A stretch of DNA of 17,082 nucleotides from Chitinophagales bacterium. GTDB taxonomy: Bacteria; Bacteroidota; Bacteroidia; Chitinophagales; UBA2359. Made by a program: the position numbers and the translations under genes. Shown here one piece after another: positions 7,993-14,653 of the stretch; the first letter of the stretch is position 1, and each line of letters begins with the position of its first letter. The stretch is taken from positions 1 to 17,082 of the forward strand of contig JAHDDN010000073.1 of assembly GCA_020629335.1 (NCBI GenBank), read 5' to 3'. Below the pieces are notes generated by a model. The model saw only the letters and a list, made by a program, of their open reading frames with translations. It had not been told where the DNA came from and did not search any database.

Positions 7993-8724
7993 TTAGTTTA
8001 CTTTAGAAAAAGTCTTAGTAATCACCCAATCTTCATCTTCTGAGATGATTCTTACGAAGTAAAGTCCTTCATTCAAATTACTTAGATCTAAGGTATTAAT
8101 AGTAGACTCTACTAATTTTGAAGCTACTTGCTTTCCTACCGCATCATAGATTTCTATGTTTCCTGCACCAATATTATCAGTGATCTCAACATTTAAATCG
8201 CTAATAGCTGGATTAGGATAAACTAAGATGTTTTGAGCAGGATCAATATCTTCAATATCAGTTTGTACATTATTAATTTCTTCCTCTGTTAAATCTCCGC
8301 TAAATACTACATCATAAGAAGTATCAGCGCTTTGAGCAACATCCCAAATTTGAAGTGTGACAGAACCATTCCCTGGTAAGAGACTACTATTGAATTGTAC
8401 TTTGAATTCCCCTTCAGCTCCGATAGCTAGTTCAGATTCCGCTCCTTCTGTCTGACCAATCGGCCAGCAAAGATTGAAATCACAAATTTGGTAAGTCCAA
8501 TCTTCTGAGATAGTTTCATCTAAAACTTGCCAATTGATTGAAATAGCTTTATTAGAAGTATTAGTTACTTTTATCTTAGCATTATACCAACCATTGTTGG
8601 GATTTAAAGTTCCCTCAACATAAGGGCTAGCATCTGCTACTTCTGTATCTACGGTGAAGGTTTGCGCCATTGCAACTCCTCCAAATATTAGAAATGCCAA
8701 CGCAAATAAGTAAAATTTTTTCAT
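7993..8724 (-). CDS. Small secreted protein of unknown function with T9SS sorting domain
   Basis: Predicted 243-residue exported protein. Signal peptide 1-20 (MKKFYLFALAFLIFGGVAMAQ); a beta-rich domain about 22-145 that contains paired aromatic/Cys features (W75-T-Y-Q-I-C81-D-F-N-L-C86-W) which may form a disulfide; a short acidic linker 145-163; T9SS type A sorting domain about 165-243 (ILVYPNPAISDLNVEI, GLYFVRI). I do not recognise the N-terminal domain as a named family; similar W..CD..C arrangements occur in other short T9SS cargos, from memory. It has no thioredoxin CxxC, unlike the other T9SS proteins nearby. It stands alone, with its own terminator and long non-coding DNA on both sides, between the two inverted 141-bp elements. 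Confidence 0.85.
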   Translation of the reverse strand: MKKFYLFALAFLIFGGVAMAQTFTVDTEVADASPYVEGTLNPNNGWYNAKIKVTNTSNKAISINWQVLDETISEDWTYQICDFNLCWPIGQTEGAESELAIGAEGEFKVQFNSSLLPGNGSVTLQIWDVAQSADTSYDVVFSGDLTEEEINNVQTDIEDIDPAQNILVYPNPAISDLNVEITDNIGAGNIEIYDAVGKQVASKLVESTINTLDLSNLNEGLYFVRIISEDEDWVITKTFSKVN

Positions 8725-9104
8725 GGATCTTATATTTTGAGTTATTATTTATTCTTCGATTATTGTACCAAAGTCCATAATTATGACCTGATAGCCGTTC
8801 TAGTGTTTAAAGTTAAGGTGAATTTAGGAGAAATGAAAGTTATCAAAGGTTAATTGATTGTCTTTTTTATTACAAAAGTGTCCATGATTAGCTTCTTTGA
8901 CTGTCTGTAAATTAGTTTTCCAATTGACGCTACCTAATATGATTATTTATCGTTTTATAAAGAAATCATTGATTTTGAGCTATAGACGCCTTACATTCGC
9001 TGAATTATTAGCGTACTGAAGTCAAATTGCCCCTTTTTAATACTTATCTGAGTTCTATTCAGGATTTGGAACTTTATTTGTGGCGTTTTCCAGTTGAACT
9101 ATGA
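8725..9104. other. Non-coding stretch upstream of the small T9SS gene
   Basis: About 380 bp of AT-rich DNA in which I find no gene, RNA or clear consensus promoter. It must contain the promoter of the minus-strand gene starting at 8724, but the best candidate (GGACTTTG around 8797-8804) matches the -7 consensus only partly. Confidence 0.4.
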
Positions 9105-9190
9105 ACTGATAAACTGGTAAACCAAATTAACTGTTAGATAGAAAATTCTGGTTAATCAGTTTTTCAGTTAAAAAGTTAATCGGTTAAATC
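9105..9190. repeat. Low-complexity AACTGGTAAAC/GTTAATCAG tract next to copy B
   Basis: Repeated AACTGATAAACTGG, GGTTAATCAG and CAGTTAAAAAG words form self-complementary stretches. This tract abuts the GGCTTAGGG end of copy B just as the TTAGTT tract abuts the same end of copy A. Confidence 0.5.
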
Positions 9191-9331
9191 TGGCTTAGGG
9201 ATGGTAGCGGTATGTGGCGGCCATGTGATGACTTACGTAACTTAGCTGGACGCAGGCTGCGCCGAAGGCCAGACAAGTACAGCTTAGTGAAGTAGGCAGC
9301 GCATAGCCACATAATAGCGGACAGCCCGACC
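9191..9331 (+). repeat. 141-bp structured dispersed element, copy B
   Basis: Inverted partner of 7583-7723, exactly the same length and alignable without gaps. The outer stem TATGTGGC (9211-9218) / GCCACATA (9305-9312) is retained. In the internal hairpin one pair changes from C-G in copy A to G-C here, which keeps the stem. On this strand it runs from TTAGGGATGG to GCCCGACC and ends about 190 bp before the gene at 9522. No coding potential is apparent. Confidence 0.7.
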
Positions 9332-9403
9332 CTTCCTTATTTTTTCATCGGAGGGCGCACACATAGGAACGCCCCTACAGTCCGATGAAAAAATAAGGAA
9401 GGG
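9330..9403. repeat. Perfect 23-bp inverted repeat enclosing a REP-like palindrome
   Basis: The arms 9330-9352 and 9381-9403 are perfect reverse complements over 23 bp, separated by 28 bp. The loop itself contains GGGCG (9353-9357) and CGCCC (9370-9374). Read on the minus strand the loop starts with GTAG followed by GGGGCG and ends with CGCCC, the layout of REP sequences mobilised by RAYT (Y1 transposase) proteins. The hairpin could also terminate transcription in either direction, as the arms contain an AT-rich block. No transposase is present in the window. Confidence 0.7.
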
Positions 9404-9521
9404 GAAGCCCCAAACAGTTAAAACAATTATAAAACTACCCACCATATTAGGCAAGGCTTATGATTTGAATGAATCAGGAACCCTTGAATAAAACTTTTTA
9501 CTCTTAAAATAAATTTAGATT

Positions 9522-11282
9522 ATGAAAAGAATGATTTTACCATTGATGCTGTTATTTGCTGCCAATTTATATGGGCAGGAAAGGATGGTTTTAGTGGAGC
9601 ATTTTACGAATGCTTCCTGTAATTTGTGTGGTCTATATGATCCTAATGTGCCAGAAGAATTGGCGGCTAACAGTGAGATTGCGATAGGTTTGCAATACCA
9701 TATTCCGACTTCTGGAGATGATCCATTAGCGGATTTGAATCCAGATTTGATGAATGCAAGGAAGGATTTTTATGAGATTAGTACTCCGCCTAATTCCGTT
9801 TTGGATGGCAATTATTTTCAAGGAGGTCCTCCAGGTTCTGCATTTAATGGGAACCCTGGTTGGGGTACAGATACCTTAGTTGCACGTTCGATGATGACGC
9901 CTGGTGCGACGATTGATTTGACGGCTAATTTAGATCCTTCTTTTAGTACTTTAAGTGTAGATGTAAGTGCGACAGCGATCCAAGAGATTGTGAATGCGAC
10001 TTTACATATTGCAGTGATTGAGAAGGTGATTAATTTCGATGAGGCGCCTGGTACTAATGGCATTACTTCATTTAGTAATGTAGTGAAGCAGTTTTTGCCT
10101 TCTAATGAGGGTACTGCGGTTACTGCTTTGATTGCTGGTCAATCTACTTCTGCTCAGGCAACTTGGGCGATAGCTGATTTGTATGATATTTCTAATTTGG
10201 CTGTAGTGGCTTTTATTCAGGATAATGATACGAAAGAAGTTTATCAAGCTGCCATGGTTGAGCCTCAGACAGAATCACTTTCTATCAATGCTAATATCAT
10301 TGATATTGAGGGTATTCCTGATGGCGTTTGTAGTACTCAATTAACTCCTGTAGTGGTGGTTAGAAATGATGGCCAAGATAATATCAATTCGTTTTTGATT
10401 CAGTACAGCATTAATGGTGGAACGATATATTCGTTTAACTGGACAGGTTCCATTCCTCCTTTAGAGCAATTGGAGATTTCTGTTCCAACTATCAACTTTA
10501 CAGAGAGTGATACTTATGAGTTAGTGGTTGAAGTACTTGGGGTCAATGATGGAGCGGACGCTTTACCTGAGAATAACATTTATACTTACAACTTCACTGC
10601 TGCTCCTTTAACGGAAGATCAGCTTACTTTAGAAATTTTTACGGATGGTTTTGCTTGTGAAAACTACTGGGAAATTTTAGATGGCAATAATGCCATCATT
10701 GCTTCTGGAGGAAATCCTGTTGCTACGGCTGGGGAGAATGGTGTGTCTTTAGGTAGCAATGGTTTATGTGAGGATGATGGCATTTCTTATGATAGTGATT
10801 CTCTTTATACACAAACAATAGATATTAGTGAATTAGGTTGTTATACTTTCAGAATCATTGATGATGCTGGTGATGGTATGTGTTGTACTTATGGTGATGG
10901 TTATTATAAATTAATAGGTTCTACTGGAGCTATTTTATTTGAGGGTAGTGAGTTTGAGGAAGAAAAAGTCCATTTCTTTGAGGTTAAAGATAGCGTTATG
11001 GTTGCTAATGAGGCGTTAACATTGAATAATAGCACATCGATCATTATTTACCCGAATCCTGCTAATCAACAAGTGAATGTTCAACTTCAGGAGGTATATG
11101 AGCATGTACAAATCAGCTTATTTGATATGAAAGGTCAATTAGTACAAAGTACGAATGTTCGCAATATCAATGAGTACAGTTTTGACATCACTGACCTTTA
11201 TACAGGCCAATACTTACTGATTGTTAATGATTTAGAGAATAATGTAAGAATAGGAAAAGAAAAATTAATGGTTCTAAACTAA
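9522..11282 (+). CDS. Omp28-like thioredoxin-fold protein with CARDB-like and GDG domains and T9SS sorting domain
   Basis: Secreted protein of 586 residues. Signal peptide 1-18 (MKRMILPLMLLFAANLYGQ); Omp28-like thioredoxin module about 20-245 with C33-N-L-C36 and a Thr-Pro-Pro at 88-90 in the cis-Pro position; CARDB-like beta domain about 255-360 (VVRNDGQDNINSF); a Cys-rich beta domain about 365-487 with the motif IIDDAGDGMCC (about 445-455), homologous to the GDG domain of the protein encoded at 5623 but with the extra cysteines kept; T9SS type A sorting domain about 505-586 (IIYPNPANQQVNV). The CNLC dipeptide is not the classical thioredoxin one, so redox activity is uncertain; a disulfide-stabilised binding module is equally possible. 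It lies 139 bp upstream of another Omp28-like gene on the same strand, with no clear terminator between them. More NNG codons are used than in the 5623 gene. Confidence 0.9.
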   Translation: MKRMILPLMLLFAANLYGQERMVLVEHFTNASCNLCGLYDPNVPEELAANSEIAIGLQYHIPTSGDDPLADLNPDLMNARKDFYEISTPPNSVLDGNYFQGGPPGSAFNGNPGWGTDTLVARSMMTPGATIDLTANLDPSFSTLSVDVSATAIQEIVNATLHIAVIEKVINFDEAPGTNGITSFSNVVKQFLPSNEGTAVTALIAGQSTSAQATWAIADLYDISNLAVVAFIQDNDTKEVYQAAMVEPQTESLSINANIIDIEGIPDGVCSTQLTPVVVVRNDGQDNINSFLIQYSINGGTIYSFNWTGSIPPLEQLEISVPTINFTESDTYELVVEVLGVNDGADALPENNIYTYNFTAAPLTEDQLTLEIFTDGFACENYWEILDGNNAIIASGGNPVATAGENGVSLGSNGLCEDDGISYDSDSLYTQTIDISELGCYTFRIIDDAGDGMCCTYGDGYYKLIGSTGAILFEGSEFEEEKVHFFEVKDSVMVANEALTLNNSTSIIIYPNPANQQVNVQLQEVYEHVQISLFDMKGQLVQSTNVRNINEYSFDITDLYTGQYLLIVNDLENNVRIGKEKLMVLN

Positions 11283-11331
11283 GTATTTAGGGCATTTTCA
11301 CACACATAAAACAGCAAACAATATATAATAA

Positions 11332-11339
11332 TATATTTG
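11332..11339 (+). promoter_or_regulatory. Candidate -7 box TATATTTG for the 389-aa Omp28-like gene
   Basis: A full match to TAnnTTTG that would give a leader of about 75 nt before the GTG start at 11422. No -33 TTG at a proper distance is evident, and read-through from the gene ending at 11282 remains possible. Confidence 0.35.
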
Positions 11340-11421
11340 GTATAAAAGTGGCATAAAATTCGCTGCTAAATAGGCGGTATTAAATAATAATTAAGTCTTT
11401 CCCCAATAAATTATTAGTCAA

Positions 11422-12591
11422 GTGAAGTTAACACCCAATTTATTGAAAAACTTCTCTTGTTTATTGTTTGCTGTTTTCTTTTTGCAAACAGCGCAAGGAC
11501 AAGTTAGTAAGAATATATTAGTAGAAGAGATCACGAATGCTAATTGTGGCCTTTGTCCAGGTGCATTTGTGATGCATGATAGCTTATTTGCTCATTATGA
11601 TAATTTAATTAGTGTTCGCATACACACTGATGATAATTTAGCTATTGGTGCGAGTGAAGATATTGCTGCAGAATATACTGGTGGTGGTGCACCAGCCTTC
11701 CTTTTAGATAGAACAAAACCTTCCAATTATCAATTCATGGCCTTGGGTTTAGATTATCCTGTATTAGAGGAGGCTGTGATTGAAAGACTACAGGCATCAG
11801 CAGAAGCAAGTGTTACTATTGAAAATGTTCAATATGATGAAACGGCTCATAGTATTAGTTTGAGTATCAGAAGTACTTTTTATGCTAATTTTAATGATGA
11901 GCTTCGTACTAATATCTATATAGTAGAAAATGATATTGTAGGAGAAGGCATTGGTTATGATCAAGTTAATTACTACGATATATTAGAAGAGGAAGAACAC
12001 CCATATGCTGGTTTGGGTAATCCAATGAATAATTACCAACATAATTACGTACTTAGAACAGCTATTGGCGGGGCATGGGGAATGCCTGAAAGTATTAGTT
12101 CACCTGTTATAAACGGGCAAACGGTCACCAATACTTATGAAATTAGCCTAGATCCATCTTGGAAGATGGAAGACCTCAGCTTGATTGGAATGGTTCAGAA
12201 ATACCATGAATCTGATACGCTTAGAGAGATACTGAATTCGGAAATCACTTCTCTAACTGAAGCATTGGCCCCCAACTTTCCAATAGTAATAGATGATCCA
12301 ATTACTGTTAGTACAGAGCTGAATCAAGCTCCTTCTGCATTTGCAACGAGCGTTTATCCTAATCCTATCATAGATCAGATGCACTTACAGCTTAGTGTGC
12401 CTAACAATGGACTCGTTCAAATGAGTATCTATGATCATAGTGGAAGTGTGGTATATCAAGCTAAGCAGCAAGTCAACACTTTAAAATCTATTATCAATAC
12501 AGATTTAGCTCATCTAAATAATGGGCTTTATATCCTACAAGTCCAATATCAAGGGCAAACACTTAACCATAAGATACAACTATTGAGGTAA
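11422..12591 (+). CDS. Short Omp28-like thioredoxin-fold protein with T9SS sorting domain
   Basis: Secreted protein of 389 residues. The start is GTG: an in-frame TAA at 11407 rules out a longer form, no ATG lies between, and a good signal peptide follows (MKLTPNLLKNFSCLLFAVFFLQTAQGQ). Omp28-like module about 28-285 with C42-G-L-C45 and a cis-Pro candidate at 91 (GGGAPAF); T9SS type A sorting domain about 305-389 (SVYPNPIIDQMHLQL, ending KIQLLR). This is the minimal architecture of the set: thioredoxin module plus sorting domain. Such Omp28-related proteins are generally annotated as outer-membrane or exported; the molecular role is not established. It converges on radC with only 14 bp between the stop codons and no obvious terminator. 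Confidence 0.88.
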   Translation: MKLTPNLLKNFSCLLFAVFFLQTAQGQVSKNILVEEITNANCGLCPGAFVMHDSLFAHYDNLISVRIHTDDNLAIGASEDIAAEYTGGGAPAFLLDRTKPSNYQFMALGLDYPVLEEAVIERLQASAEASVTIENVQYDETAHSISLSIRSTFYANFNDELRTNIYIVENDIVGEGIGYDQVNYYDILEEEEHPYAGLGNPMNNYQHNYVLRTAIGGAWGMPESISSPVINGQTVTNTYEISLDPSWKMEDLSLIGMVQKYHESDTLREILNSEITSLTEALAPNFPIVIDDPITVSTELNQAPSAFATSVYPNPIIDQMHLQLSVPNNGLVQMSIYDHSGSVVYQAKQQVNTLKSIINTDLAHLNNGLYILQVQYQGQTLNHKIQLLR

Positions 12592-12605
12592 GGTGCTACT
12601 TGAAC

Positions 12606-13313
12606 TTATAAGCTTCCTTCATCAGCGAAGCTATAATAGCCCCCATCTGTCACTATCAGATGGTCGAGGGTACTAACTTCCATCAATTTTCCAGCTTCTA
12701 CTACTTTTTTGGTCAGATTCAAATCTGCTTGGGAGGGTTTTAGATTGCCGGAAGGGTGATTGTGAATTAGTATTATCGCTGAAGAGAGTAGTTCCATAGC
12801 TTTCTTAAAAATGATTTTGACATCTGCTATCGTACCTGCTACTCCTCCAATACTAATCCGTTCCTTTGCGATAATCTTATTAGAACGATTCAAGTAAAGC
12901 ACCCAAAATTCTTCGTGTGGTAAATCTCCTAATATGGGGTGAAAGATTACAAAAGCATCTCTACTGCTTTTAATCTGCTGTTTTTCTTTAATAACGGCAA
13001 GTTGCCTTCTTCTTCCCAACTCCAAGGCTGCCACGAGTCCTATCGCTTTTACGCTCCCAATTCCTTTAAATTTCTTGAAATCTGCTATACTTTTTTTGTA
13101 TAACTCGTTCAGATCATTTTCATAGGTACTTAGAATGCGCTTGGCTAAATCGAGGGCATTTTCCTCTTTGGAGCCTGAACCAATTAATATCGCCAATAAT
13201 TCTGCTTCTGTGAGGGCGTTTTTGCCTTTTTGCAATAACTTCTCTCTTGGACGATCTTCATCTGCTAGTTGACTCATTCCCAAGTGTTGGGAGTACTTTT
13301 TTTCTGGTATCAT
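12606..13313 (-). CDS. radC: RadC family JAMM/MPN+ domain protein
   Basis: RadC (UPF0758) protein of 235 residues, close to the family norm. N-terminal helix-hairpin-helix region about 34-100 (FKKFKGIGSVKAIGLVAALELG at 79-100) and a C-terminal JAMM metalloprotease-like domain about 113-235 with H184-N-H186-P-S-G and D197 as probable zinc ligands and Glu 134/135 as the likely catalytic acid. Despite the name, a role in DNA repair is not supported in general; the actual substrate is unknown, and RadC proteins often occur with mobile DNA. The catalytic motif is intact. It stands between a convergent T9SS gene and rpsT, whose terminator isolates it from upstream transcription. I kept the first Met; a second Met at residue 13 is possible. 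Confidence 0.95.
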   Translation of the reverse strand: MIPEKKYSQHLGMSQLADEDRPREKLLQKGKNALTEAELLAILIGSGSKEENALDLAKRILSTYENDLNELYKKSIADFKKFKGIGSVKAIGLVAALELGRRRQLAVIKEKQQIKSSRDAFVIFHPILGDLPHEEFWVLYLNRSNKIIAKERISIGGVAGTIADVKIIFKKAMELLSSAIILIHNHPSGNLKPSQADLNLTKKVVEAGKLMEVSTLDHLIVTDGGYYSFADEGSL

Positions 13314-13394
13314 AATAATTCAAATTTTTGATAACGATTCTTCAATCAAATGACTTTGTTTACTATTATGAGTCCAGACTTGGGTAAATGGCAT

Positions 13395-13433
13395 AAAAAA
13401 AGCACGCTTATTTTTCAATAAGCGTGCTTTTTT
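13395..13433 (-). terminator. Strong terminator downstream of rpsT
   Basis: A stem of about 17 bp with GCACGCTTATT (13402-13412) pairing to AATAAGCGTGC (13417-13427), extended by A/T pairs, with a 4-nt loop. The minus strand ends in seven T. It lies between the rpsT stop and the radC start. Confidence 0.9.
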
Positions 13434-13470
13434 ATTTTTTGTATCCTTAGAAAGGTCTAAAACCTATGAC

Positions 13471-13722
13471 TTAAAGGCTATTAACAAATTTTGTTAATTT
13501 AGATTTTAAGTTAGAAGCTTTCTTTCTGTGTATGATATTTCTTTTCGCCAATCTATCAATTAGAGATTTCACTTTGGGCAACTGACTTTCACCATCAGAT
13601 TTGTTGGTAACTGCTCTTAAGTCTCGTATTGCATTACGAGTGGTTTTTGCGAAGTATTTATTATGTACTCTACGCTTTTCTTGCTGACGAATTCTTTTCT
13701 TTGCTGACTTGTGATGTGCCAT
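13471..13722 (-). CDS. rpsT: 30S ribosomal protein S20
   Basis: 83-residue, highly basic protein with the S20 signature start (MAHHKSAKKRIRQQEKRRVHNK) and helical K/R-rich body ending KSKLTKFVNSL. S20 binds the 5' domain of 16S rRNA in the small subunit. Length fits the family. It is a single-gene unit: a consensus promoter at 13762-13793 on one side and a strong terminator at 13395-13433 on the other. Confidence 0.98.
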   Translation of the reverse strand: MAHHKSAKKRIRQQEKRRVHNKYFAKTTRNAIRDLRAVTNKSDGESQLPKVKSLIDRLAKRNIIHRKKASNLKSKLTKFVNSL

Positions 13723-13761
13723 TTAATAAATATTTTCCTATAGAATTTTTAAATTGAAGTG

Positions 13762-13793
13762 CAAATATAGTGCTTTTAAATAGTTTATCCCAA
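13762..13793 (-). promoter_or_regulatory. rpsT promoter, TTG-N21-TATATTTG
   Basis: The minus strand shows a -33 TTG (13791-13793) and a perfect -7 TATATTTG (13762-13769) separated by 21 bp, the Bacteroidota housekeeping sigma arrangement. The predicted leader is about 34 nt. This is the best promoter in the window. Confidence 0.7.
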
Positions 13794-13863
13794 CTTATTT
13801 ACATGATTAAGCGATAATTCCATCAAATTACGCATTAAATAGGGTTGAAGTAGCGATAAAATA

Positions 13864-13913
13864 AAAGGTGACAACATAGAATCTATTACAAAATAGACCT
13901 AAGTGTCACCTTT
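13864..13913 (-). terminator. Two-tier hairpin terminator after maf
   Basis: Outer arms AAAGGTGACA and TGTCACCTTT (10 bp) enclose an inner hairpin TCTATT-TTGT-AATAGA on the minus strand. The minus strand continues TTTTATTTTAT, fitting transcription from the maf operon. The rest of the 309 bp between rpsT and maf holds only the rpsT promoter and AT-rich DNA. Confidence 0.65.
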
Positions 13914-14031
13914 CCCCCGTAAACTAAAACTTTTATTTTATCAAAGTTACTAAATCATACGCAATATAAAAACACATTGTCATATAATTTTAAGTTTTTT
14001 TCTAAACGAATAAACTCGTCATAACATTGTA

Positions 14032-14631
14032 CTAAACCGAGTCTATTGGTATAAATTCATCCAAGGCGTCCCAAAGTTTGCTCAATGGCATTCCCATCAC
14101 ATTAAAATAACAGCCATTAATCTTCTCTATTCCAACCATTCCAATCCATTCTTGTATAGCATATCCTCCAGCCTTATCATAAGGAGCATATTCTTCTACA
14201 TAGTATCGAATCATCTCATCCGTTAATGCTTTCAAATAGACTTCTGTCACATCAAAAAAACGATGTTCTTTTTCTCTGGTCTTCAAACAAACTCCAGTAA
14301 TAACCGTATGAGCCTTACCTGACAACCTTCTCAATAAGCGGATCGCGTGCTCTTCATCTTTGGGTTTTCCAAATATATCGCCATCTAAATTAACTATCGT
14401 ATCTGCTCCAATGACAATGGAGTCATGTTTTAAGTCATCAGAAACCGCCTTAGCCTTAATACCTGCTAAATAAACAGGCACTTCTTCCACACTTAAGGAG
14501 GCGGAATAAGCTTCTTCGACATCTTGTGTTTTGACTGAGAAATTATACCCGACTTGACTTAATAACTCCTGCCGTCGAGGAGATTTAGAAGCCAAAATTA
14601 AGGGCGTTCGTAATTTTCTAAGCATTTTCAT
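14032..14631 (-). CDS. maf: Maf family nucleoside triphosphate pyrophosphatase
   Basis: House-cleaning pyrophosphatase that hydrolyses non-canonical or methylated nucleoside triphosphates to monophosphates in the cytoplasm. With the start chosen here it has 199 residues. Motifs: LILASKSPRRQELL (S17-P-R-R), GADTIV (D77 as catalytic-base candidate), FGKPKDEEHA, LSGKAHTVITGV, YDKAGGYAIQ, GCYFNVMGMPLSKL. The start ATG at 14631 is preferred because LILASxSPRR usually lies near the N-terminus; an in-frame ATG at 14670 would add 13 residues and overlap the upstream gene by 17 bp, and an ATG at 14625 is also possible. It is the last gene of the minus-strand run, just after the UbiA-family gene. Confidence 0.95.
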   Translation of the reverse strand: MKMLRKLRTPLILASKSPRRQELLSQVGYNFSVKTQDVEEAYSASLSVEEVPVYLAGIKAKAVSDDLKHDSIVIGADTIVNLDGDIFGKPKDEEHAIRLLRRLSGKAHTVITGVCLKTREKEHRFFDVTEVYLKALTDEMIRYYVEEYAPYDKAGGYAIQEWIGMVGIEKINGCYFNVMGMPLSKLWDALDEFIPIDSV

Positions 14632-14653
14632 TTTTTTGAGGGTGTTTGGGAAA

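Noticed and set aside
7583..9403. Composite transposon or insertion sequence
   Set aside because: No transposase or recombinase gene lies between or beside the repeats, no target-site duplication could be recognised, and the two 141-bp copies have diverged to about 77 %.
9510..9517. TAAATTTA as a -7 box for the gene at 9522
   Set aside because: The last position mismatches the consensus and the transcript would start at or inside the start codon.
9818..10063. Minus-strand open frame of 81 codons
   Set aside because: Antisense shadow within the Omp28-like gene at 9522.
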